A stretch of DNA of 30,206 nucleotides from JACQKD01 sp964614265 (GTDB lineage Bacteria; Patescibacteriota; Minisyncoccia; Phycocordibacterales; UBA918), in assembly GCA_964614265.1 (NCBI GenBank), contig CAZTKT010000006.1:1-30206 (forward strand), in the 5' to 3' direction. The notes under the pieces are model-generated. The model did not search any database. It saw only the letters and a list, made by a program, of their open reading frames with translations, and was not told where the DNA came from. Both the position numbers and the translations under genes were made by a program. Shown here in pieces: positions 22,965 to 30,206 of this stretch (positions are counted from its first letter, which is position 1; every line of letters begins with the position of its first letter).

Positions 22965-24560
22965 ATGGAACCACAGCCATATAACCATATTGAGCGACTT
23001 CCCTACTCATTACGAGAGGATTTTAAGGTTGGGCGGGCAGAGGAGCTCTCGGGGAGGGACCGTCGTCTGTATCGTTTGCTTGAGATTCTCCCGGGGGCGG
23101 CTTCATGGGTGACGCTCATCGGGGTGGTACTTGCTTCCATGTATACGCCTGTTTTTGCGGCATATTTTATTATCGCCTTTTCGCTCTATTGGCTTCTGAA
23201 GACGATTTTTCTCTCAGCACACTTACGACATAATTGGCGTCATATGCGACACAATATGACGGTTGATTGGAAAGCGCGGGTTACTCCGCTACCATACACA
23301 CACCTCTACCACCTCATACTCTTGCCGTTTTATAAAGAACCAGAAGCGGTGCTTGAGGCAACACTGCGGTCGCTCGACGCATGTGATTACGATAACAAAA
23401 AAATGATCATCGTCCTGCCGGCAGAAGCACGAGCCGGGGATGAGGCATACATGATCGCCAAACACCTCGAGGAACGGTGGGGAGAGCGGTTTGGGCACTT
23501 TTTGGTTACGGTGCATCCCGCAGATATTCCTGGGGAGATGGCTGGAAAGGGATCAAATGCCACATGGGCGCTCGAGGAGGCGCGACGTACGATACTTGAT
23601 ACGTATCATATCCCATATGATGACGTGATCGTCTCTACTTTTGACTGTGATACGGTGATGTACCCCCAGTATTTTAATTGTCTCGTGTGGCATTTTCTTA
23701 CGGCGCCCGAACCATATAAGACGTCGTTTCAACCGGTGCCAGTGTTCAATAATAATATGTGGGATGCGCCGGCGATCTCTCGCATCACTGCAATGTCGAG
23801 TACGTTTTGGGAGATGATTCAGCAGGAGCGACCAGAACGTATGGCGACATTTTCCTCACATTCAGTGAGTTTTCACGCTCTCTATGAGATTGGGTATGGT
23901 CAGACCAATATGGTGAGCGAAGATTCTCGTATCTATTGGAACCTCTTTATGGCGCATAACGGGGATTATACGGTGACCCCATTGTCCTACCCGGTCTCTA
24001 TGGATGCAAATGTGGCACCGACATTTCTGCGGACACTCAAAAATATCTACCTGCAACATCGGCGATGGACGTACGGGGTGGAAAATTTTGTGTACATCCT
24101 CTACCATTTTACAAAAAACAAGAACATCCCATTGCGACGTCGTATTCGTGTCGGCCTGACACAGGCGGAGGGCTATTGGTCACTGGTGACAAATCCCATC
24201 ATGCTTTTTTTGCTCGGCTGGATGCCACTCTTTCTCGGCGGGCGTGCGTTCCATGAGACCGTGCTTTCATATAATTTACCCCATGTTGTACGCAACCTTC
24301 TCATTCTGGCTATGTCAGGGCTCATGGTGTCGGCGATGATCTCACTGACACTTCTTCCACAACGTCCAGAAGATAAGAGTCGCCTATTGTATGCTGTTCT
24401 TACTCTGCAATGGATATTGGTACCGGTAGCCATGATCTTCTTTAGTGCACTGCCAGGGCTCGACGCACAGACACACCTACTGTTGGGTAAGTATCTTGGA
24501 TTCTGGGTGACGCCGAAATCTCGCGTGCCCACGTCGGCATCTGCACACGTGTTACCATAA
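22965..24560 (+). CDS. Membrane glycosyltransferase, family 2 (cellulose synthase-like)
   Basis: A 531-residue inner-membrane enzyme that should polymerise or transfer sugars from a nucleotide sugar. Two membrane segments near residues 45-88 are followed by a cytoplasmic GT-A domain. Its motifs are ILLPFYKEPEAVLEATLRSL, the nucleotide-contact GKGSNATWAL, the DxD motif in TFDCDTVM, the acceptor Asp in VSEDSRIYWN and the processive-enzyme motif QHRRW. At least three more membrane segments form the C-terminus (about 405-510). The order and the ED / QxxRW motifs indicate a processive GT2 of the BcsA/hyaluronan-synthase type, but the product cannot be told. The PEGA protein gene starts 16 nt later, so both may act on the cell surface. 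Confidence 0.88.
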   Translation: MEPQPYNHIERLPYSLREDFKVGRAEELSGRDRRLYRLLEILPGAASWVTLIGVVLASMYTPVFAAYFIIAFSLYWLLKTIFLSAHLRHNWRHMRHNMTVDWKARVTPLPYTHLYHLILLPFYKEPEAVLEATLRSLDACDYDNKKMIIVLPAEARAGDEAYMIAKHLEERWGERFGHFLVTVHPADIPGEMAGKGSNATWALEEARRTILDTYHIPYDDVIVSTFDCDTVMYPQYFNCLVWHFLTAPEPYKTSFQPVPVFNNNMWDAPAISRITAMSSTFWEMIQQERPERMATFSSHSVSFHALYEIGYGQTNMVSEDSRIYWNLFMAHNGDYTVTPLSYPVSMDANVAPTFLRTLKNIYLQHRRWTYGVENFVYILYHFTKNKNIPLRRRIRVGLTQAEGYWSLVTNPIMLFLLGWMPLFLGGRAFHETVLSYNLPHVVRNLLILAMSGLMVSAMISLTLLPQRPEDKSRLLYAVLTLQWILVPVAMIFFSALPGLDAQTHLLLGKYLGFWVTPKSRVPTSASAHVLP

Positions 24561-24576
24561 TACCGTCAGTATTTGT

Positions 24577-25521
24577 ATGCCACCACAAACACCCACGGTC
24601 ACCACGCTCTCGCGTCGTCATCGACGCACATATTTCCAGATTCTGCTTCTGGTGTTTGTGATTGTCGTACCCCTATTATTTCTCTATGCTACAGGCTATC
24701 GGTTCGATGGTTTGACCGACTTTACCAAGACGGGTGGTATCTATATAGGCGCTGAGCTTTCTAGTGCAGATATGTATATTAATAATGAGCTTGTACAAGA
24801 GACGGGAACCTTTCGGCGTGCATTTTATGTTCAAGATTTACTCCCGGGGACCTATGAGGTGAAAGTCTTAATGGACGGATATCATCCATGGTTCAAGACT
24901 ATTATGGTGTCTGAACACCGCGTAACGGAAGCGCAGGCATTTAATCTGCCGGAGAAGCCACTGTTGGAACTCATTTCCCCAACAGTGCCAAATGACACGA
25001 GAAGTGGGACGAGCACAATGGCGCTACCGAATCCCGTGTACGTCAAGATACTCGCTACGTTTGCGACAACGACCGCGACGAGTACCACAACCTCAAAAGT
25101 AAAAGCGCGAGCAACAAGTACCACACTACGGACAGCGGTGCCGACGACCTCGGTTGAGATTGCAACAACCACCAAAGAGTTTCGTGGGATGCGGCTCTCT
25201 GAGGCGGGGAAGCGGGTCATCGCCACGTGGACGCGCGATAGTGAGAGTGCACCCTTTTATGTTTGTCCTCAGGATACTACCTGCGTGCCATCGATTAGTG
25301 TAAACACACAAGGTGAACAGCCTGCCTCATTTGATTTTTTCCCAGGGACGATGGATCTTGTGATTGTGACCCTAAAGGACGGCATCTATGTTACCGAACT
25401 AGATAATCAATCGGGTCAAAATATTCAGTCGCTCTTTCTTGCAACCGGCGCCAATTTCCGTATTGTGGACGGGAGCATCTATATTAAGGTGGGGGCGACC
25501 CTCTACCAGGTTCAAATCTAG
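24577..25521 (+). CDS. Membrane-anchored PEGA-domain protein
   Basis: A 314-residue envelope protein. A basic N-terminus and one membrane segment (about 20-39) lead to a PEGA domain at about 55-123 (GIYIGAELSSADMYINNELV, then LLPGTYEVKVLMDGYHPW). A Thr/Ser-rich low-complexity linker (about 160-200) follows, then a beta-rich C-terminal half that resembles the strand repeats of propeller-like domains. PEGA domains are found in surface and S-layer-associated proteins. It lies directly after the glycosyltransferase and before pheS. Confidence 0.82.
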   Translation: MPPQTPTVTTLSRRHRRTYFQILLLVFVIVVPLLFLYATGYRFDGLTDFTKTGGIYIGAELSSADMYINNELVQETGTFRRAFYVQDLLPGTYEVKVLMDGYHPWFKTIMVSEHRVTEAQAFNLPEKPLLELISPTVPNDTRSGTSTMALPNPVYVKILATFATTTATSTTTSKVKARATSTTLRTAVPTTSVEIATTTKEFRGMRLSEAGKRVIATWTRDSESAPFYVCPQDTTCVPSISVNTQGEQPASFDFFPGTMDLVIVTLKDGIYVTELDNQSGQNIQSLFLATGANFRIVDGSIYIKVGATLYQVQI

Positions 25522-25529
25522 ACAGGGTT

Positions 25530-25538
25530 TGGTATGAT
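25530..25538 (+). promoter_or_regulatory. Extended -10 box of pheS
   Basis: TGG-TATGAT ending 7 nt before the ATG at 25546; an in-frame ATG at 25534 lies inside the hexamer and is therefore rejected as start. Confidence 0.5.
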
Positions 25539-25545
25539 ACAGTCT

Positions 25546-26262
25546 ATGGCACAAGAGACACCACAGGGACACTTGCATCCACTGACACATGTCATTAGAG
25601 ACATAGAGGTTATTTTTTCTGAACTCGGTTTTTCTGTGGTTTCTGGTCCAGAACTTGAAACTGAGCGGTATAATTTTGATTCACTTAATATGCCAAGCGA
25701 TCATTCTTCTCGCGACATGCAAGATACGTTCTGGCTCAAACAACAGAATGAAAAGGGAGAACGTTTGTTACTCCGAACTCAAACATCTTCAGTCCAGATT
25801 CGTGCAATGGAACAGCTAAAACCACCGTTACGAGTTGTAGTAGCGGGTGGACGTGTGTTTCGTAACGAGGCGACTGACGCCACGCACGAGGCACAGTTTT
25901 ACCAACAGGAGGGATTGTATATTGACCGCAATGTCAGTTTGGCCCAACTGAAGGGAACTCTCGCATATTTTTGTAAAAGATTTTTTGGGGAGGAGGCGGA
26001 GGAGATTCGTTTTAGACCGAGCTATTTTCCATTTGTTGAGCCAGCATTGGAGGTTGATATGCGTTATAAGGGCAAATGGCTTGAGATTGCGGGTGCGGGT
26101 CTTGTACATCCGAACGTGTTACGGAATGTTGGTATTGATCCGGAGACATGGCAAGGACTTGCCTTTTCTTTTGGTATTGACCGACTTGCTATGTTACGGT
26201 ACGGGATTGATGATATTCGCCTATTTTATAATGGTGATCTGCGTCTCGTCCAACAATTTTAA
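25546..26262 (+). CDS. pheS: Phenylalanine-tRNA ligase alpha subunit, lacking the N-terminal coiled coil
   Basis: Catalytic subunit of PheRS; charges tRNA-Phe. It has 238 residues against about 330-350 in most bacteria. The whole class II core is present: motif 1 around GFSVVSGPELE (28-38), motif 2 in GRVFRNEATDATHEAQFYQQ (102-121) and motif 3 in GLAFSFGIDRLAMLRYG (204-220). The missing part is the roughly 90-residue N-terminal coiled coil that grips tRNA-Phe in known structures. No upstream frame could restore it, since the PEGA gene ends 24 nt before the start. pheT follows after 15 nt. Confidence 0.95.
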   Translation: MAQETPQGHLHPLTHVIRDIEVIFSELGFSVVSGPELETERYNFDSLNMPSDHSSRDMQDTFWLKQQNEKGERLLLRTQTSSVQIRAMEQLKPPLRVVVAGGRVFRNEATDATHEAQFYQQEGLYIDRNVSLAQLKGTLAYFCKRFFGEEAEEIRFRPSYFPFVEPALEVDMRYKGKWLEIAGAGLVHPNVLRNVGIDPETWQGLAFSFGIDRLAMLRYGIDDIRLFYNGDLRLVQQF

Positions 26263-26277
26263 AATTTGTATTTCTCT

Positions 26278-28173
26278 ATGCTTGTTTCATATAAGTGGTT
26301 ACAGACATACTTTGCGTCACCCTTACCTGCGCCAGAAATACTTGGAGAATTGTTGACCATGCGCGCATTTGAGGTTGACGGTATGACATCAGTAGGTACT
26401 GATACAGTGTTTGATATAAAAATCTTACCAGATCGTGCGCATTATTGTCTTTCTCATCGTGGTATTGCGGGTGAAATTTCTGCTATTCTTGATTTATCAC
26501 GTACGATTCCTGAACAAAGTGCATACGTAGTTACTGATGCAGTCGATCAACCGGTGGTTCAGGTGCTTGATGAGGAATGCGGACGATATACTGCGCGACG
26601 TATCACCGGGGTGGTGGTGGCACATTCTCCGCAGTGGCTTGTTGATCGACTTTCTGTATTGGGACAACGCTCAATCAATATTATCGTTGATGCGACAAAC
26701 TTCGTGATGCTGGATATGGGTCAGCCACTTCATGCGTTTGACGCCGACAAGTTGGTCGGTGGTATTACGGTACGGCAGGCACGGAATGGTGAGCGTATCA
26801 CTACACTTGATGGGAAGGACGTGGCGCTGAATCCTTCGGTATTACTCATTGCTGATGATGAGGGTCCGTTAGCGATTGCGGGAATCAAGGGCGGTACTCG
26901 TGCACAGGTAGATGAACATACCAAAAATATCATCTTGGAATCTGCATACTTTAAGCCGAGTTCGACTCGCAAGACGTCAATGACGTTACAGATTCGCACC
27001 GATGCATCGAAGCGTTTTGAAAATGATATCACACCGGAATATACTCCGATTGCGATGGAGGAAGTGACGGCTCTTATACTCGCCAACTCTCCGTCCGCGC
27101 ATCCGAGTACCGTGCTCGATATCTATCCGAATCCAGTACAGCAAACAAGTTTGTCGGTGAGTCTTTCTACGGTCAATACGCGTCTTGGAGTGGAAGTGCC
27201 CCGAGAGGATGCTGTCGCGATATTACGACGCCTCTGTATTGGCGTGGAAGGGACGGATGACCTCTTACGTCTTATTATTCCATTTGAACGTCTCGATCTT
27301 TCTATTCCCGAAGATATTGTTGAAGAAATCGGGCGTCTCTATGGGTATGAGAAATTAGAAGACCAACTACCCTCCACAGGCGTGTTACCGGTGGTAGACA
27401 AGAGGAACTATTACCGAGAGAAGATTCGGGATATTCTACACGATCTGGGGTTTTCCGAGGTGTATCTCTACTCACTTGCTCCAGAGGGTAACTATGAAAT
27501 AGAGCTTCCGCTCTCCGAGGAAAAAAAGTTCCTGCGGACAGAACTTCGCAGTGGGCTTGGGCAGGCTCTTTTATTCAATACTCGCAATGCCCCACTTCTC
27601 GGTCTCACACAAATCAAGTTATTTGAGTTCGGAAACGTGTTCTCTGAAATTGGAGAGAGTTGCCAACTTGTGATTGGTGCTGAAGATGCGCCGGGGCACA
27701 AGGGTGTTACGGCTATCAAAGCAGTCGAACAAGCTCTTGAAGAATTGCGTAGATGTTTTGATAAACCTATCCTTGTGGAAAGTTTGGATAGAAAAGTACC
27801 TGAGATCGAATTTTCTTTTGATGACTATATTTCTTCACTGCCCGAGCCACTGCAAGAATCAGTGCGGTATGACATCAACCGAACTGCTCATTTTCAGAAG
27901 TTCTCCCCTTACCCCTTCATTGCGCGCGATATTGCGATGTGGGTCGGGGCGGAGACTACTATCCTCGATATTGAGTCGGTCTTACGAGAGCAGGCAGGTG
28001 AGCTATTGGTTCGTCTCACCAAGTTTGATGAGTATAAAAAAGATACTCGCATCTCCTATGCCTTCCGCCTGGTCTTTCAGTCATTCGATCGGACGCTGAC
28101 GAACGAGGAAGTCGCGGTGATACTGGAGCAGGTGACTGAGAGTGTTGTCGCGCGTGGTTGGGAGGTACGATAA
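26278..28173 (+). CDS. pheT: Phenylalanine-tRNA ligase beta subunit, lacking the OB (B2) domain
   Basis: Structural, editing and tRNA-binding subunit of PheRS. It has 631 residues against about 790-800. The N-terminal MLVSYKWLQTYF leads within about 40 residues straight to the B1 segment FDIKILPDRAHYCLSHRGIA (45-64). The usual B2 EMAP/OB-fold insertion (about 110 residues) is therefore absent. The B3/B4 editing region (about 90-280), the B5 domain and the catalytic-like core follow. The C-terminal ferredoxin-like anticodon-binding domain (about 538-631, from FSPYPFIARDIAMW) is kept. The ATG at 26278 is preferred to a TTG at 26266. Confidence 0.95.
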   Translation: MLVSYKWLQTYFASPLPAPEILGELLTMRAFEVDGMTSVGTDTVFDIKILPDRAHYCLSHRGIAGEISAILDLSRTIPEQSAYVVTDAVDQPVVQVLDEECGRYTARRITGVVVAHSPQWLVDRLSVLGQRSINIIVDATNFVMLDMGQPLHAFDADKLVGGITVRQARNGERITTLDGKDVALNPSVLLIADDEGPLAIAGIKGGTRAQVDEHTKNIILESAYFKPSSTRKTSMTLQIRTDASKRFENDITPEYTPIAMEEVTALILANSPSAHPSTVLDIYPNPVQQTSLSVSLSTVNTRLGVEVPREDAVAILRRLCIGVEGTDDLLRLIIPFERLDLSIPEDIVEEIGRLYGYEKLEDQLPSTGVLPVVDKRNYYREKIRDILHDLGFSEVYLYSLAPEGNYEIELPLSEEKKFLRTELRSGLGQALLFNTRNAPLLGLTQIKLFEFGNVFSEIGESCQLVIGAEDAPGHKGVTAIKAVEQALEELRRCFDKPILVESLDRKVPEIEFSFDDYISSLPEPLQESVRYDINRTAHFQKFSPYPFIARDIAMWVGAETTILDIESVLREQAGELLVRLTKFDEYKKDTRISYAFRLVFQSFDRTLTNEEVAVILEQVTESVVARGWEVR

Positions 28174-28230
28174 GTCATTTGATACCCGTTGATCACTCGG
28201 AGAGTATGTATTTGTAGAGCAGAGAAATAC

Positions 28231-28259
28231 AAGACAAATGGCTGTTTTTCTGCTATACT
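28231..28259 (+). promoter_or_regulatory. gyrB promoter
   Basis: Extended -10 TGC-TATACT (hexamer 28254-28259) with -35-like AAGACA (28231-28236) and a 17-bp spacer. The ATG is 12 nt after the hexamer, so the leader would be only a few bases. The architecture matches the gyrA promoter. Confidence 0.65.
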
Positions 28260-28271
28260 GCGTCTAATAAA

Positions 28272-30206
28272 ATGGCTGGAAAAGCGTCTGACAAACCGGT
28301 GAAAAAGAGCTCGTATAGTGCGATGGATATTACGGTACTTGAGGGGCTCGATCCCGTCCGTAAGCGTCCAGGCATGTACATCGGCACCACGGGTCCCGAT
28401 GGACTACACCATCTGATCTGGGAGGTGTTTGACAACTCGCGTGACGAAGCGATGGGCGGGTTTGCCGATCGGGTGGAGGTGGTACTTCTCCCCGGCAATC
28501 GTGTACGCGTGGTCGACAATGGTCGCGGTATTCCCGTTGATATGCATAAGCAGACGAAAGTCTCCGCACTTGAGACGATCATGACGACACTTCATGCGGG
28601 CGGTAAATTTGGTGGTGACGGTTACAAAGTCTCAGGGGGGCTCCATGGTGTGGGTGTCTCGGTTGTCAACGCGCTCTCAACGAATGTGCGCGCGGATGTG
28701 TATCGCGACGGTGGACATTTTGTGCAGGAGTATGTTATCGGGAAGCCAAAGGCAAAGGTGAAGAAAGTTTCTAGCTCACCACTTGTGGGGACGGTGATTA
28801 CCTTTGAGCCCGATATCTCTATTTTTAAGGAGATTTCGTTTGAGTGGAATCGCATTGTTGCGCACCTGCGTCAGCAAGCGTATTTGGTACGGGGTATGCA
28901 TCTGTCGGTGATTGATGCACGAGAAGCGGTGGTACCAGACCTCGCGGATGTATTTTATTTTGCGGACGCGAACGTTGAAGCGCCATCACAGACATTTTAT
29001 TTTGAAGGGGGACTCCGTTCACTCGTGGCATTTCATAATCAGTATCAAAAGCCAGTACACAAGAACATTTTTTATGTGGAAAAGGAGGATGTCGATGCGG
29101 CGGTGTTGTCAGTTGAAGTTTCCCTTCAGTACACCGATGATATTTCTTCGCGCATCACGGCCTTTGCAAACAACATCTATAATGCTGAACACGGCACACA
29201 CGTAACAGGATTTAAGACAGCGCTCACACGAACGCTCAACACGTATGCACGTGCAAATAATTTTATCAAAGAAAAAGAGGATTCGTTCACCGGTGAGGAT
29301 GTGCTCGAAGGCATCACGGTCGTCATTTCAGTAAAAATGCCGGAGATTCAGTTTGAAGGGCAGACCAAGAGTAAGCTGGGTTCGGTGGAGGCACGTAGCG
29401 CAGTTGAGACTGTGTTTGGTGAAGCGTTCGCAATGTTTCTTGAAGAGAATCCAGATGACGCGAAGGCCATTGTGGGTAAGGTTGCACTCGCTGTTAAGGC
29501 GCGCAAAGCGGCGAAGGCCGCGAAGGACAGCGTGCTTCGCAAGGGGGCGCTTGAGGGAATGACGCTTCCAGGGAAGCTTGCGGATTGTCAGACCAAGAGT
29601 GCAGAGGAATCCGAGATCTTTATTGTTGAGGGCGATAGTGCTGGGGGTTCAGCAAAGATGGGACGAGATCGACGGACACAGGCGATATTGCCACTGCGAG
29701 GCAAAATCCTCAATGTCGAGCGTGCCCGTATTGATAAGATGCTCGAATCCGAACAGATTAAAAATTTGGTTATTGCGATGGGCACGGCGATTGGTGACGT
29801 GTTTGATCTTTCAAAACTTCGATACCATAAAATTATTATTGCAACTGATGCGGATGTGGATGGGGCACACATTCGGACGTTGTTACTGACCTTATTCTAT
29901 CGGTATTTCCGTCCCATCATCGATGCGGGATATCTCTATATTGCACAACCACCGCTCTATAAAATTCAAAGAGGAAAATCAATTGTCTACGCCTACACAG
30001 ACGCAGAAAAAGCATCGATCGTGGGTGTCGGCGATGGTGTGCCAGATGTCACTGAGAGTGGTGGAGAAGTATCCCCAGAAGAGGGCGAAGAAATCGAAGA
30101 AGAAGTAGGAGAGACAACAAAACAGACTCAGAAATTTCGTATTCAGCGGTACAAAGGTCTTGGTGAAATGAATGCTGAGGAGCTCTGGGAGACGACCATG
30201 AATCCA
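28272..30206 (+). CDS. gyrB: DNA gyrase subunit B (3' end beyond the window)
   Basis: ATPase and TOPRIM subunit of gyrase; 645 codons are visible and the frame is open at the window edge. GHKL ATPase motifs: Glu51 and Asn55 in WEVFDNSRDEA, VDNGRGIP, and GGKFGGDGYKVSGGLHGVGV. The transducer domain follows. TOPRIM motifs: EGDSAGGSAKMGRDR and PLRGKILNVE, then the metal-binding DADVDGAHIRTLLL. The last visible part, RYKGLGEMNAEELWETTMNP, is the typical GyrB C-terminal region, so only a short tail is cut off. An acidic low-complexity insert of about 35 residues (including SPEEGEEIEEEVGE) lies just before QRYKGLGEMN. Confidence 0.96.
   Translation, partial: MAGKASDKPVKKSSYSAMDITVLEGLDPVRKRPGMYIGTTGPDGLHHLIWEVFDNSRDEAMGGFADRVEVVLLPGNRVRVVDNGRGIPVDMHKQTKVSALETIMTTLHAGGKFGGDGYKVSGGLHGVGVSVVNALSTNVRADVYRDGGHFVQEYVIGKPKAKVKKVSSSPLVGTVITFEPDISIFKEISFEWNRIVAHLRQQAYLVRGMHLSVIDAREAVVPDLADVFYFADANVEAPSQTFYFEGGLRSLVAFHNQYQKPVHKNIFYVEKEDVDAAVLSVEVSLQYTDDISSRITAFANNIYNAEHGTHVTGFKTALTRTLNTYARANNFIKEKEDSFTGEDVLEGITVVISVKMPEIQFEGQTKSKLGSVEARSAVETVFGEAFAMFLEENPDDAKAIVGKVALAVKARKAAKAAKDSVLRKGALEGMTLPGKLADCQTKSAEESEIFIVEGDSAGGSAKMGRDRRTQAILPLRGKILNVERARIDKMLESEQIKNLVIAMGTAIGDVFDLSKLRYHKIIIATDADVDGAHIRTLLLTLFYRYFRPIIDAGYLYIAQPPLYKIQRGKSIVYAYTDAEKASIVGVGDGVPDVTESGGEVSPEEGEEIEEEVGETTKQTQKFRIQRYKGLGEMNAEELWETTMNP

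Noticed and set aside
22482..23010. Minus-strand open frames across the right repeat and the stretch beside it.
   Set aside because: Three frames are open at once, they overlap the cassette gene or the glycosyltransferase, and they have no promoter; more likely repeat-derived coincidence.
28214..28245. Weak hairpin GTATTT / AAATAC between pheT and gyrB.
   Set aside because: AT-rich 6-bp stem with an 11-nt loop and no following T-run; not a convincing terminator.
1..30206. CRISPR arrays, insertion-sequence transposases, rRNA, or riboswitches.
   Set aside because: No regularly spaced repeats, no transposase or integrase motifs, no rRNA sequence and no recognisable riboswitch were seen.

Overview
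The window looks like a chromosomal segment of a Candidate Phyla Radiation (Patescibacteria) bacterium, most probably Parcubacteria; the roughly 50 % GC by eye would fit a Kaiserbacteria-like lineage, but that placement is inference. Pointers are the trimmed translation proteins (PheS without its coiled coil, PheT without its OB domain, short EF-Ts and RF1), a split transketolase, several type IV pilin-like proteins, an MBL-fold protein and a PEGA protein typical of the group, almost no Shine-Dalgarno sequences, and -10 boxes placed so close to start codons that many mRNAs should be leaderless or nearly so.

Layout. 82-1958 (minus): a degenerate histidyl-tRNA synthetase-like protein behind signal peptidase I. 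2084-2671 (plus): peptidyl-tRNA hydrolase, convergent with ribosomal protein S1 (2735-3910, minus) across a strong bidirectional terminator. 4167-7805: MBL-fold protein, a single-pass membrane protein and gyrA. 7875-12581: a carbon-metabolism block with GAPDH, RpiB, a pseudopilin, an Rpe-like epimerase and a two-subunit transketolase. It amounts to a non-oxidative pentose phosphate route feeding lower glycolysis. A PfkB-family sugar kinase (minus) and a 2-hydroxyacid dehydrogenase follow, then a type IV pilin. 15474-20979: information-processing genes (rplY, rpmE, prfA, rpsB, tsf) with an exported coiled-coil lytic transglycosylase and a small membrane protein. 21113-21188 is tRNA-Thr(UGU), preceded by a duplicated 5' half of itself.

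21253-22683 is a foreign-looking AT-rich cassette. It holds a promoter, a small XRE-type regulator interrupted by an in-frame UGA, a ThsB/MTH538-type TIR-like protein and a three-TM membrane protein, with 4-nt gaps between genes. It is bounded by inverted copies of a 54-bp sequence (42/54 identical, ungapped). I read it as a candidate two-component TIR plus membrane-effector defence module; this is the most interesting part of the window. From 22965 on: a family 2 glycosyltransferase, a PEGA protein, pheS, pheT and the start of gyrB, which runs off the window end.

The core genes use TAA, TAG and TGA as stops, so the host appears to use the standard bacterial code.
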